A stretch of 64,000 bases of DNA from CADEDH01 sp965263455 (GCA_965263455.1 CBDHHN010000001.1:124001-188000); one strand, 5' to 3'. Positions 49,438 to 57,758 are shown, numbered from the stretch's first letter. Translations and numbers: made by a program. Notes: generated by a model from the letters alone, not told the origin.

Positions 49438-49465
49438 GCCTCCGCCGTCGATCGACGGCGGAGGC
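49438..49465. terminator. bidirectional terminator, perfect 28-bp palindrome
   Basis: Arms GCCTCCGCCGTCGA and TCGACGGCGGAGGC with no gap, ending one base before the stop of the gene at 49466 and 51 bp after the arsI-like stop. Convergent genes; a real hairpin would have a 4-nt loop in the middle. Confidence 0.65.
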
Positions 49466-50479
49466 TCAGGGCGTCCAGCCGTGATTGTGGATCAGGTGGA
49501 CCCTGGGCTCACCGCCCGACCAGTCGAGCACCAGGTGCAGGCGTTGCCAGTCGAAGGTCTGCGTCTCGTCGGTGGTCGGCGTGTCGAGTACCAGCCGGTG
49601 CAGTGACGAGGGCGCCTCCCACAGCATCCCCTCCAGGAAGGCCTGGTTCTCCGGCGGGATGTCGTCGAGGAGGACGCGGGTGGTGTCGTCGAGCCGGTCG
49701 AGGTTCAGGAAGTCCCGGGCCGACAGCGTGCAATCGGAGCCGCAGTCCAGTCCGGGCTCGACCACGAAGTCCCGTTCGGTGTTCCACTGGGCCTCGGTCG
49801 CCAGGTCGTCGGCCGCCACCCAGTTCCACTGGCTCCCGGCGTCGGCGTAGATGCCTATGCCGCCCATCCACACCGATCGCGGGGCCAGCAGGTTGTCGGG
49901 CGATCCACCCGAGCGGGCCCAGTCCAGGAACTCGACGCCGACCGCCTCCGCCGCCTCCGCCTCGGCGCCCGACAGGTTGGCCGGTTGCCCGACCAGGAAC
50001 CGGGAGTTGACCCAGCCCACGGTCCCGTCGGGCAGTTCCAGCTGCCGCCACCGAGGAGGGTCGTCCCCGTCGTCGCCGACCACCCGCAGCCCGGTGGTCC
50101 ACGGCAGGAACTCGGTGAGGACGGGGGCCGAGGCCGATGGCTCGGCCCGCAGGTTCAGGGTGTCGTCGAACTCGACCGCCACCACCGTCCAGACCAGATC
50201 CGACGCGCCGGCGTCGTCGTCCCCGCCGTCGGGGTCGGGGTCGTCGGAGTCGCCGGAACCGGCGTCGGGGTCGGGGTCGGGGTCGGCGAGGTCGTCGTCC
50301 GGGTCCGCCGGGTCGTCGGGATCGGCGTCGGGCCCAGGTTCGGACGGGCCGTCGTCACCACCGGGTTCGGCCGGGCGGGAGTCGGCCTGGCCCCCGTCGT
50401 CGTCGGACGAGGCGCAGGCTGCGCCCACCAGGGCCAGGGCCAGCAGGGCGGCGAGCAGTGACCAGCGGATCGACCTCAT
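49466..50479 (-). CDS. SH3-domain lipoprotein, unknown
   Basis: 337 residues from ATG 50479 (GGAG at 5 nt). Signal with lipobox LVGAAC, then about 70 Asp/Pro/Gly residues (PDADPDDPADPDDD) as an acidic linker. Residues 110-175 read as a bacterial SH3 domain (DTLNLRAEPSASAPVLTEF, LPDGTVGWVNSRFLVG). The rest, with WMGGIGIYADAGSQWNWV, LDCGSDCTLS (one Cys pair) and a closing HLIHNHGW, is not recognised. A surface lipoprotein binding cell wall or calcium is possible. Confidence 0.75.
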   Translation of the reverse strand: MRSIRWSLLAALLALALVGAACASSDDDGGQADSRPAEPGGDDGPSEPGPDADPDDPADPDDDLADPDPDPDAGSGDSDDPDPDGGDDDAGASDLVWTVVAVEFDDTLNLRAEPSASAPVLTEFLPWTTGLRVVGDDGDDPPRWRQLELPDGTVGWVNSRFLVGQPANLSGAEAEAAEAVGVEFLDWARSGGSPDNLLAPRSVWMGGIGIYADAGSQWNWVAADDLATEAQWNTERDFVVEPGLDCGSDCTLSARDFLNLDRLDDTTRVLLDDIPPENQAFLEGMLWEAPSSLHRLVLDTPTTDETQTFDWQRLHLVLDWSGGEPRVHLIHNHGWTP

Positions 50480-50603
50480 GTTGACTCCGACGACGCGACG
50501 GGGGTGATGGTTCCCGCCACCGGGTTGGCGGCGGCCACACCACCTTGTCACAGGCCGGTGGCCCGGTCCGTACACCCGGCCCGAGGACCCCGGTCGGGTG
50601 GCC

Positions 50604-51860
50604 TCAGGTCCGGACCGGGAGGCGACCGAAGCCGAGGCCCAGGGCGTTGCCCGACCAGGAGCGGTCGGGTTCGACGAGCTCCAGCCCGGGGAACACCTCG
50701 TGCAGTCGGCGCAAGGTGAGGTGCGCCTCCAGCCGGGCCAGCGGCGCCCCCAGGCAGTGGTGGAGACCCCAACCGAAGCCGAGGTGGGTGTTGGGCTCGC
50801 GCCCCAGATCGACCCGCTCCGGCCGGTCGAACACGTCGGGGTCGCGGTTGGCGGTCAGGATCGAGAGGTAGACCCGATCGCCGACCGCCAGCCGCCGGCC
50901 GCCCCGTTCGTGGGCCACGGCCACCTTGCGCACCATGGACTTGGCCGGCCCGCAGACCCGGAGCAGTTCGTCGGCCGCCGTGGGCTCGATGGTCGGGTCG
51001 TCGAGCAGGCGTCGGCGTTGGTCGGGGTGGTCGTTGAGGACCCGGACCGAACTGGTCAGGAGGTTGGTCGTCGTCTCGTGGCCGGCGAACAGCAGCAGGG
51101 TGCAGGCCCCGATCAGTTCCATCGTGGTCAGGTCGTCCGACGACTGGCGGGCCATGGTCGAGATCAGATCGTCGCCGGGGTGGCGTCGACGGTGGTCGAG
51201 GAGATCACCGAAGAACGAGGTGAACTGGCGGGTGGCGTCCTGGAGGTCGTCGACCTGGAGCGACCCGGGCTGGACCGAGAACACGATCTGGGCCAGGTCG
51301 TCGGACCACTGCTGGAACCGATGTCGTTCCGAGCCGGGGACGCCGAGCAGGTCGGCGATGATCAGCGCCGGCAGCGGCCCGGCCAGGCGCTCCTTGATGT
51401 CCCACTCCCCCGGTTCGATGCTGGCCAGCAGGTCGTCGACCGTCGTCGCCACCGCCTCCCGCAGACGCTCCACCGTCCGCGGTGTCAGGGCCCGCCGGAC
51501 GGGATCCCGAAGCCTGGTGTGGGCCGGCGGGTCCCGGAACACCATCCATCCCGAGAGGAGCTCCACCGTGAGGCTGAAATGCTGGGGCCGCTCGGCCGCC
51601 AACCGCTCCAGGGTCGAGATCCGGTCGGCCGACAGGCGGGTGTCGCGGAAAGCGTCCGCCACCTCCCGGTGGGACAGCACGACCCAACCCCGATGAACGT
51701 CGCTCCACTGGACCGGCCCCTCGGGCAGCCACCGTCGGGTGAAGGCCATGGGGTCGTTGTTGGCCTGGTGGCCCCCCAGGTCGAGGACGTCGTCCGAGCG
51801 TTGCCGGTCGGACGAGGTGGAATCGGTCGGAGGACCGGTGGGAGGAGTGGCGTCGGTCAT
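50604..51860 (-). CDS. cytochrome P450
   Basis: 418 residues. I-helix oxygen-binding motif LLFAGHETTTNLL (about 256-268), the ExxR of the K helix in DELLRVCGP, the PERF-like VFDRPERVDLGREP and the haem loop GFGWGLHHCLGAPLAR with the axial Cys near residue 370. Soluble bacterial class, needing ferredoxin and reductase partners not encoded here. Substrate unknown. Divergent from the LLM gene 113 bp away, which may be co-regulated. Confidence 0.9.
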   Translation of the reverse strand: MTDATPPTGPPTDSTSSDRQRSDDVLDLGGHQANNDPMAFTRRWLPEGPVQWSDVHRGWVVLSHREVADAFRDTRLSADRISTLERLAAERPQHFSLTVELLSGWMVFRDPPAHTRLRDPVRRALTPRTVERLREAVATTVDDLLASIEPGEWDIKERLAGPLPALIIADLLGVPGSERHRFQQWSDDLAQIVFSVQPGSLQVDDLQDATRQFTSFFGDLLDHRRRHPGDDLISTMARQSSDDLTTMELIGACTLLLFAGHETTTNLLTSSVRVLNDHPDQRRRLLDDPTIEPTAADELLRVCGPAKSMVRKVAVAHERGGRRLAVGDRVYLSILTANRDPDVFDRPERVDLGREPNTHLGFGWGLHHCLGAPLARLEAHLTLRRLHEVFPGLELVEPDRSWSGNALGLGFGRLPVRT

Positions 51861-51973
51861 GGCGCGGCCTGACGGTACAGGTCCGGGGCGATCCCGGTCC
51901 CCGGTCCGTTCTAGGCCCGGAGGCGGCCCGGCTCAAGTCGACGGTGGGCCCCGGGCGTGGGAGCCTACGGACC

Positions 51974-52894
51974 GTGAAGCTCACCGTCGACTACCCCAGC
52001 GTCGCCTTCCGGGAGGGACCGGCCAAGGTGCTGGACCTGGCCCGGGCCATCGAGGACATCGGCTACGACGAGATCGCCGTGTTCGACCACGTGGTCATGG
52101 GCTACCCCACCGAGGACCGGACGGGCCCCCGTTACCCACCCCAGATGCCCATCCTCGAAGCCATCGTGCTCCTGGCCCAGTTCGCCGCCGTGACCGAGCG
52201 GGTGGGGCTGGCCACCGAGGTGCTGGTGCTCCCGCAACGGCAGCCGGTGCTGGTGGCCAAGCAGATCTCGAGCATCGACACCCTCTCCGGCGGCCGGGTC
52301 CGACTCGGGGTCGGCGTGGGCTGGCAGCCGTCGGAGTTCGACGCCCTGGAGGAGTCCTTCGCCAACCGGGGGCGGCGGATGGACGAGGCCATCGATCTGC
52401 TCCGGGCCTGTTGGGGCGATGAGCGCATCGACTTCCAGGGCGACCACTACACCTCGACGGCCATGGCCATGGAGCCCAAGCCGCCCCAGGGGCGTGACCT
52501 CCCGATCTGGATCGGGGGTGGCTCCGACGCCGCGCTCAGGCGGGTGGCCCAGCGGGGCGACGGGTGGATGGGCTCCGCCCTGTCGTCGGACGACGACATC
52601 CGTCGATCGCTGGCCACCATCGAGGAACACGCCGAGCGGGCGGGTCGGGATCCGGGCGAGATCGGCCTTCAGATGATGCTCCAGCCCCCACCCAGTCGGG
52701 ACGAGGACAAGGCCTACTACGCCGACCACGACCAGGTGGTGGCCCGGGTGGAGCGTCTTGGCGAACTCGGCTTCGAGTGGGTCTCGCTCAACGCCACCGC
52801 CGTGTTCCAGGCCGGGGCCCGCACCGTCGACGCCATGGTCGAACAGTTGGCCGCCCTCCACGATCGGATCCGGGCCGCGGTCGGAGAAGCCTAG
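51974..52894 (+). CDS. LLM-class F420-dependent oxidoreductase
   Basis: 306 residues from GTG 51974. LTVDYPSVAFREGP, GYDEIAVFDHVVMG, TERVGLATEVLVLPQRQPVLVAKQISSIDTLSGGRVRLGVGVGWQPSEFDAL, and LPIWIGGGSDAALRRVAQRGDGWMG are the F420-type core. Convergent with the BLUF gene (35 bp apart) and divergent from the P450; a shared substrate of P450 and this enzyme is an inference. Confidence 0.86.
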   Translation: MKLTVDYPSVAFREGPAKVLDLARAIEDIGYDEIAVFDHVVMGYPTEDRTGPRYPPQMPILEAIVLLAQFAAVTERVGLATEVLVLPQRQPVLVAKQISSIDTLSGGRVRLGVGVGWQPSEFDALEESFANRGRRMDEAIDLLRACWGDERIDFQGDHYTSTAMAMEPKPPQGRDLPIWIGGGSDAALRRVAQRGDGWMGSALSSDDDIRRSLATIEEHAERAGRDPGEIGLQMMLQPPPSRDEDKAYYADHDQVVARVERLGELGFEWVSLNATAVFQAGARTVDAMVEQLAALHDRIRAAVGEA

Positions 52895-52928
52895 ACCGGG
52901 CGCCTCGTCCCGGCCCGACCCCGGGGAT

Positions 52929-53417
52929 CTAGTGGCCTCGTCGGTACTTACCGGCCCGGAAGCCGAGCATGGCTCGGCGGACGGCGTCGCCGTCGTCGGT
53001 CCGCAGGCCCAGCACGCCGCTGCGCAGGAACCGGTTGAGGCCGGGGACGTGGCCGTGGCCGTCGAGGCTCAATCGCTCGAAGCCCATGGACCAGCCGCCG
53101 AAGGTGCGGTTCTGGGCCTCGCCGCGGTGGAGCAGCAGGGTGTCGCCGTGCCGCCGATCGCGGGCGATCTTGCGGTAGAGCCGTTCGACGACCTCGGGCT
53201 CGCCCTCGATGGCCTGGATGAACGAACCCTCGTGGTAGAGGAGCATGCCGGTGATTCCCGCCGCGTCGTTGTTCGCTTTGGAGATCCGCAGCAGCTCGAT
53301 GAGTTCGTCCTCGCTGAAGGGGACGGTGGCGGCACTGGCGTACACGATCTGCAGGATCGTGGACAGCTCTTCCTCGGTGTCCGCCGGTGGGATGGGGTTG
53401 GCCGACTTGGGGACCAT
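52929..53417 (-). CDS. BLUF-domain blue-light photoreceptor
   Basis: 162 residues from ATG 53417. The BLUF fold fills residues 19-115: Tyr26 (QIVYASAA), Asn50 (SKANNDAAGITGMLLY), Gln68 (GSFIQAIEG), Trp109 and Met111 (FGGWSMGF) fall at the spacing known from AppA (Tyr21, Asn45, Gln63, Trp104, Met106). FAD would bind between the two helices and light would change the Gln/Tyr hydrogen bonds. The short C-terminal part (LNRFLRSGVLG) is not an output domain, so signalling needs a partner. A perfect palindrome overlaps its ribosome site. Confidence 0.9.
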   Translation of the reverse strand: MVPKSANPIPPADTEEELSTILQIVYASAATVPFSEDELIELLRISKANNDAAGITGMLLYHEGSFIQAIEGEPEVVERLYRKIARDRRHGDTLLLHRGEAQNRTFGGWSMGFERLSLDGHGHVPGLNRFLRSGVLGLRTDDGDAVRRAMLGFRAGKYRRGH

Positions 53418-53421
53418 ATCT

Positions 53422-53444
53422 CGATACCTCCACTGGAGGTATCG
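53422..53444 (-). promoter_or_regulatory. perfect 23-bp palindrome covering the BLUF gene ribosome site
   Basis: Arms of 11 bases (CGATACCTCCA and TGGAGGTATCG) around one centre base. The second arm contains the only Shine-Dalgarno sequence, GGAGG, 9 nt before the ATG at 53417. As RNA it would form a stem of 9-10 bp with a 3-5 nt loop, hiding the ribosome site; as DNA it is an operator-like palindrome. Confidence 0.75.
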
Positions 53445-53455
53445 GCATCCTGAGG

Positions 53456-53484
53456 CTGCTACTTGGGTGTCGATTCGATGACAA
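53456..53484 (-). promoter_or_regulatory. promoter of the BLUF gene
   Basis: Minus-strand TTGTCA (53479-53484), 17-bp spacer, TAGCAG (53456-53461). Transcription would start near 53449, just before the palindrome, giving a leader of about 32 nt made almost wholly of the hairpin. Confidence 0.5.
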
Positions 53485-53508
53485 GCGGCGGGCCCGATCG
53501 GTGCCGCC

Positions 53509-54384
53509 TCAGACCCCGTCCTCGATACCGAAGGTAGCACCGTCGGCCACCGCCCCGGCGACCCGATCCAGCCGGTCGAACGAGAGGCCGAGACCGCTCA
53601 GGTCGTCGAGCCAACGCTCCAGGGCCAGCAGACGATGGCCACGTCCGATGACCTGGGGATGGAAGACGATGGTGCACACGCCGGCCGTCACCTCTCGGAC
53701 CATCCACCGCACGTCGTCGGCGAAGTTGGCGAACATCTCGTCCGGTCGGCGGAGGCCCGGCATCAGCATCCGCCGGAAGGTGACGAACTCCAGGTACACG
53801 TAGTCATCGACCGTCCACGACCACGGGAGCTCGATCAGGTCGCTCTCCAGGCCCCATCGAGGCGGGCCGTCGGGCGGGAACTCGTCGCCCAGGCGGACCC
53901 GGTAGGGCCGATAGTCGTGACCCATCAGGGACGAGTCGTAACGCAACCCCCGGGACTGGAGCAGGCGCAGGGTCTGCTCGGTGACCTCGCCCGAGGGAGC
54001 CCGGTAGCCGACCGGTGGTGTGCCGGCGACCGCCGTGAGCAGCTCGATCGACCGGTCGAGGATGGCGGCCTCCTCCGGCTCGTCGAGTCGGGTGTTGAGT
54101 TCGTGGGCGTAGCCGTGGAGGGCCAGCTCGTGTCCGGCCTCGGCGATGGCCCGGCACTCGTCGGGGTAGGTGTCCACGGTGTGGCCGGGGACGAAGAAGG
54201 TGGCCGGGAGGTCCCGGGTCGCCAGCAGCCGGAGGAGCCGGGGCACGGCCACGGCCCCGAACTCGCCGCGGGAGATGGACGTGGGATGGGTCTGGCCCCG
54301 CTGGATCCAGAGGGAGGGGCCGTCGAAGTCGAAGGTGAGGCACACATGCCCGGCCGGGTTGGGGACGATCCCGCCGGCGCTCAT
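53509..54384 (-). CDS. polysaccharide deacetylase-family hydrolase (PuuE-like)
   Basis: 291 residues from ATG 54384, overlapping the esterase stop by 4 bp. NodB-homology marks: VCLTFDFDGPSLWI (motif 1, FDFDG in place of TFDDG), ELALHGYAHELNTR (motif 2, His-x3-His), GYRAPSGEVTEQTLRLL (motif 3) and FHPQVIGRGHRLLALERWL (motif 5 His). No signal peptide, so cytoplasmic. Relatives of this form (PuuE, HpuA) open amide rings such as allantoin rather than deacetylate polymers. Last gene of the seven-gene operon. Confidence 0.85.
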   Translation of the reverse strand: MSAGGIVPNPAGHVCLTFDFDGPSLWIQRGQTHPTSISRGEFGAVAVPRLLRLLATRDLPATFFVPGHTVDTYPDECRAIAEAGHELALHGYAHELNTRLDEPEEAAILDRSIELLTAVAGTPPVGYRAPSGEVTEQTLRLLQSRGLRYDSSLMGHDYRPYRVRLGDEFPPDGPPRWGLESDLIELPWSWTVDDYVYLEFVTFRRMLMPGLRRPDEMFANFADDVRWMVREVTAGVCTIVFHPQVIGRGHRLLALERWLDDLSGLGLSFDRLDRVAGAVADGATFGIEDGV

Positions 54385-55184
54385 GCGAACACCGTCCGCA
54401 ACCCCCGTACCGCGGCGGGGGCGATGACCGATTGGTGGCCCTCGCCCTCGAACAGATGCCAGTGCAGGTCGAGGTCGGGATGGTCCCGGCCGGCCAGCTG
54501 CCGGTGGAAGGCCTGGTGCCCTCCGAACGGCTCGTCCCCGCCCTCGTCCGAACCCTGGGACAGGAACACCCGGCCCGCCAGGGCGTCGCCCCGGGCCGCG
54601 TGTTCGGCCTCTCGGCGGAACATCACCCGGTCGTCCCACCACACGGAGGGACTGGCCAGGACCCACCGGCCGAAGGCCGTGGGTTCGTCCAACAACGTGT
54701 CGAGGCCGAACAGGGCGGAGAACGAGTGACCCACCAGGGTTCGGTCGTCGCTGATCCGCCACCGCTCGGCCACCAGGGGAAGGATCTGGTCCCGCAGGAC
54801 CCGGCGGAACAACGGGGCCTGACCCACCTCGTCGGGCCCGACGGTGACGCCGGTCTCGGGCGGTGAGGGCGCCGGGGTCGGGGTGTAGTCGGCGGCCCGA
54901 AGCTGCAGCAGTTCCCGCAGGTCGCCGGTGCGATGTTCCACGCTCACGACCACGGCCTCGGGCAGGGTCCGTTCCAGTGGGAGGACCCGGAAGGCGTCGC
55001 GCACGATGCCCCCGGCCCACTGGCCGTCGAGCACCACGACCACGGGATAGGCCCGATCGCCGCCGTGGTACCGGTTGGGGACCTCCACGGTCAGCCGGTA
55101 GGCCCGGCCGGTGGCCGTGGTCTCGGGCTCCAGATCGACCGTGGTGGTCGGGAACGGCGTGGGCCCCGGACCGGGTCCGTTCAT
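54381..55184 (-). CDS. alpha/beta-hydrolase esterase (Fes/IroE-like)
   Basis: 267 residues from ATG 55184, overlapping the DUF35 stop by 4 bp; a GTG at 55196 is possible. YPVVVVLDGQWAGG supplies the oxyanion strand, TLVGHSFSALFG the nucleophile elbow (Ser), SPSVWWDDRVM follows, and FEGEGHQSVI gives the C-terminal His. The pattern resembles esterase D/siderophore esterases (PF00756). No signal peptide. Acyl or lactone ester hydrolysis within the operon's pathway is inferred. Confidence 0.83.
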   Translation of the reverse strand: MNGPGPGPTPFPTTTVDLEPETTATGRAYRLTVEVPNRYHGGDRAYPVVVVLDGQWAGGIVRDAFRVLPLERTLPEAVVVSVEHRTGDLRELLQLRAADYTPTPAPSPPETGVTVGPDEVGQAPLFRRVLRDQILPLVAERWRISDDRTLVGHSFSALFGLDTLLDEPTAFGRWVLASPSVWWDDRVMFRREAEHAARGDALAGRVFLSQGSDEGGDEPFGGHQAFHRQLAGRDHPDLDLHWHLFEGEGHQSVIAPAAVRGLRTVFA

Positions 55185-55639
55185 GTCGCCCGCCACTGGA
55201 CCAGGGTGTAGGGCTCGTCGTCGTCATGGTGATGCTCGAACACCGCGGTCACCGCCATACCGATCTCGACCGGTTGCAGGGGGTCGCCGAGGAGGTTGCC
55301 GACAACGCGCACCCCGTCGGCCGCAGGCAACTCCACCAGCACCACCAGATACGGGCCCTGGTCGGCCAGGGCCGGGTGGACCGGGTGGTGGACCCGCTGC
55401 CAGCTGTAGACCACACCCCGAGGTTCGACCTCGACCCAGCCGGGGTCGAGGCGATGGCAGGCGTGGCACATCCATTCGGGGCCCCACTGGTGGTTCCCGC
55501 AGTCCTCGCAACGCTGAATCAGCAGCCGCCCCTCCCGGGCCCCCTCCCAGTAGGGGGCGTCCAGGCCGTCGCTCGCCGGACGGGGGCGGGCCAGGCCGGG
55601 GGCCAGGTAGGCCTCGTTGGTCTGTTCGACTTCGGTCAT
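55181..55639 (-). CDS. DUF35/OB-fold zinc-ribbon protein, thiolase partner
   Basis: 152 residues from ATG 55639, overlapping the thiolase stop by ATGA. Zinc ribbon CEDCG...CHAC (rubredoxin-like pair of CxxC), then an OB fold with VYSWQRVHHPVHPAL, YLVVLVELPAADGVRVVGNL. DUF35 proteins bind acyl-CoA and pair with thiolase-like proteins; with Ltp2-type thiolases they form retro-aldolases that cleave sterol side chains. Gene order here matches that pairing. Confidence 0.87.
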   Translation of the reverse strand: MTEVEQTNEAYLAPGLARPRPASDGLDAPYWEGAREGRLLIQRCEDCGNHQWGPEWMCHACHRLDPGWVEVEPRGVVYSWQRVHHPVHPALADQGPYLVVLVELPAADGVRVVGNLLGDPLQPVEIGMAVTAVFEHHHDDDEPYTLVQWRAT

Positions 55640-56820
55640 GCCACGACCTCCCGGGAGCCGTAGAGGGCGGTGGAACAGACCTCGACCATGGGCCCGGCGT
55701 TGGCCAGGGCCACCCTGGCGCCCGGCACCTGGTTGGTCGAGGTGCCCCGGATCTGGCGGATGGCCTCGATCTGGAGGCCGAGGCCGTGCATGTAGCACTC
55801 GGCCAGGTTGCCCCCGCTCGTGTTGAGCGGCAGCCCACCGCTCGGGGCGGTGAGGTTCTCGTAGGTCAGCACGTCGCCCGCCGTCTCGTAGGTGCACAGC
55901 CCGTGCTCGATCAGGCTCATGACCACCCCACCGGTGAAGTTCTCGTACGACTGGACGACGTCGACGTCGTCGGGGCCGACGCCGGCCTCGGCGTAGAGGT
56001 GGGGAACCATGGACTTGAAGTTGGAGGTGGCGTAGTCCGGGGTGTTGTGGACACCGGCCCCCGACCGGAAGGGCCCTCCCTGCTGAACCGACAGGGGGAA
56101 GACGGGGTGGTCGGTCACGTCGGCCGCCTCGTCGGCCCGCATCACGATCACGGCCGCCGCCCCGTCGTTCTCCAGGCAACAGTCGTAGAGCCGGAACGGT
56201 TCGGTGATCCAGCGGGCGGTGTCGTAGGTCTCACCGTCGAGGGGGCGTCCGTGCATCACGGCCCGGGGGTTGTTCTGGGCGTGGTGGTAGGCGGCAAGCG
56301 ACACCGCCTTCAGGGTCTCGGGCGGCACCCCGTGCTCATGGAACAGGCGGGTGGCCCGCATGGCGAACATCTGGGCCGGGGACATGAGCCCGTAGGGCGC
56401 GGTGAAGGCGTTCGGTCCGCTGACCGAGTTGGTCCGGGCGCCGGAGCCGAACCGGCCGTACTGGCCCTGGGCCAGACCCCGGAAGGCGACCACGCAGCGG
56501 GCGTGGCCCGCGTTGACGGCGGCGGCGGCGTTGCCGATGGCGGCCGCCGCGCCGCCGCCCCCCGAGCCCCACTGCATCAACGACAGCCGCAGCTCGGGTA
56601 GGCCGAGGGCGTTGGCCAGCCGGGCCGGCAGGTTGCGGTCGTTCGAATAGGACGAGAAGCCGTCGATACGGTCGGGTTTGATGCCGGCGTCGGCACAGGC
56701 GTCGAGGATGGCCTTGAGGACGAGCACGAACTCGGGGTCGGGCGACCGGCCCCGCTTGTAGTACGTGGTCTCGCCGATTCCGACGATGGCCACCCGGCCC
56801 TTGATGGTGTAGTCGCTCAC
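55636..56820 (-). CDS. thiolase-like (SCP-x/Ltp2 type) protein lacking the nucleophile Cys
   Basis: 394 residues. VAIVGIGETTYYKRG start, IDGFSSYSNDRN, then SLMQWGSGGGGAAAAIGNAA at 80-99: the position of the thiolase nucleophile (usual CASG) holds no Cys. FRGLAQGQYGRFG follows. The C-terminal part with YENFTGGVVMSLIEHG, NTSGGNLAECYMHGLGL (HG-x-G) and ALANAGPMVEVCSTALY keeps the rest. This fits the non-condensing lipid-transfer thiolase group, including retro-aldolases with DUF35 partners. Coupled by ATGA to the DUF35 gene and to the SDR upstream. Confidence 0.85.
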   Translation of the reverse strand: MSDYTIKGRVAIVGIGETTYYKRGRSPDPEFVLVLKAILDACADAGIKPDRIDGFSSYSNDRNLPARLANALGLPELRLSLMQWGSGGGGAAAAIGNAAAAVNAGHARCVVAFRGLAQGQYGRFGSGARTNSVSGPNAFTAPYGLMSPAQMFAMRATRLFHEHGVPPETLKAVSLAAYHHAQNNPRAVMHGRPLDGETYDTARWITEPFRLYDCCLENDGAAAVIVMRADEAADVTDHPVFPLSVQQGGPFRSGAGVHNTPDYATSNFKSMVPHLYAEAGVGPDDVDVVQSYENFTGGVVMSLIEHGLCTYETAGDVLTYENLTAPSGGLPLNTSGGNLAECYMHGLGLQIEAIRQIRGTSTNQVPGARVALANAGPMVEVCSTALYGSREVVA

Positions 56821-57758
56821 GCGCCCCCCTGTGGTGTCGATGTCGGCCCGTCGGGCTCCCCGCGGCCACGGCCCCCGCCGTCGGGATCAACGCGATACCA
56901 CTCCGGCTTGCCCAGAGGCCAGTACTCGCCCCAGACGTGTTCGCCTCCGGTCACGTCGAGGTGCACACCGGTGAGGAAGGCGCCGGTCGGCCCGGCCAGG
57001 TAGGCGGCGGCGTGGGCCACGTCCCACACGTCGCCCAGGCGCCGCATCGGGTTGTGGCCGAAGCTGGCCCGCGCTTCGGGCGGGTAGTGGCGCAGACCCT
57101 CGCTCGCCACCACACCGACGCCGATCGAGTTGACCCGGATGCGGTGCGGGGCCCACTCCACGGCCAGGGACCGGGTGAGGGCCACCCCGCCGGCCCGGGC
57201 GGCGGCGGTGTGGGGGATGCCGACCGATGCTCGGCCCTGGATGGTGGAGATGTTGATGATGTTGGGACCGGCCCGGTCCTGCCCCTCGGGGACACCGGAG
57301 CCGATCCAGTGGCGGGCCGCGGCCTGCATCACGTACCACGGTCCGTAGAGGTTGGTTTCGACCACGGCCGACCATCCCTTGGGGCTGATGTCGACGGCGG
57401 GGCTGGCGAACTGACCGCCGGCGTTGTTCACCACCACGTCGAGCCGACCCCAGGTCTGCGCCGCCTGCTCGATGAGGCCGGCCACCTGCTCCGGGTCACG
57501 CACCGTCATGGTGGCGGTGGCCGCCTCGACCCCGATCGAGGCCAGCCGGTCGGTCAGTCGTTCGAGGGGCTCGGGGCTGCGCCCGCAGGCGAAGATGCGG
57601 GCCCCGAGGCGCCCGAACAGCGTGGCCATGGCGGTGCCGATGGCGCCACCCCCGCCGGTGATGAGAACCACCCGGTCGCGGAACAGGTCGTCCCGGAAGG
57701 CCAGGGGCAGGGCGGACAGTTCGTCGAAGCTGTGACTCCGATAGGGGTCGTCGTCCAT
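56817..57758 (-). CDS. SDR family protein, dienoyl-CoA-reductase-like, altered active site
   Basis: 313 residues from ATG 57758. Cofactor loop ITGGGGAIGTAMATLFGRLGARIFACGRS, VVNNAGGQFASPAVDISPKGW, IINISTIQG. The catalytic Tyr-x3-Lys block reads HTAAARAGG, i.e. Thr-x3-Arg at those positions, seen also in some 2,4-dienoyl-CoA-reductase-like proteins. The C-terminal part (VHLDVTGGEHVWGEYWPLGKPEW) has a Trp-rich end. Overlaps the thiolase start by 4 bp; 5 bp after the quinone oxidoreductase gene. Confidence 0.83.
   Translation of the reverse strand: MDDDPYRSHSFDELSALPLAFRDDLFRDRVVLITGGGGAIGTAMATLFGRLGARIFACGRSPEPLERLTDRLASIGVEAATATMTVRDPEQVAGLIEQAAQTWGRLDVVVNNAGGQFASPAVDISPKGWSAVVETNLYGPWYVMQAAARHWIGSGVPEGQDRAGPNIINISTIQGRASVGIPHTAAARAGGVALTRSLAVEWAPHRIRVNSIGVGVVASEGLRHYPPEARASFGHNPMRRLGDVWDVAHAAAYLAGPTGAFLTGVHLDVTGGEHVWGEYWPLGKPEWYRVDPDGGGRGRGEPDGPTSTPQGGA

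Noticed and set aside
51861..51973. Imperfect inverted repeat (GGTCCGGGG/CCCCGGTCC) between the P450 and LLM genes as an operator
   Set aside because: One mismatch in GC-only arms; such pairs arise often in this composition and no promoter boxes fit around it.
53509..54384. Cell-wall polysaccharide deacetylase
   Set aside because: No signal peptide or membrane anchor, FDFDG instead of TFDDG, and operon with acyl-CoA enzymes; a small-molecule amidohydrolase is more likely.
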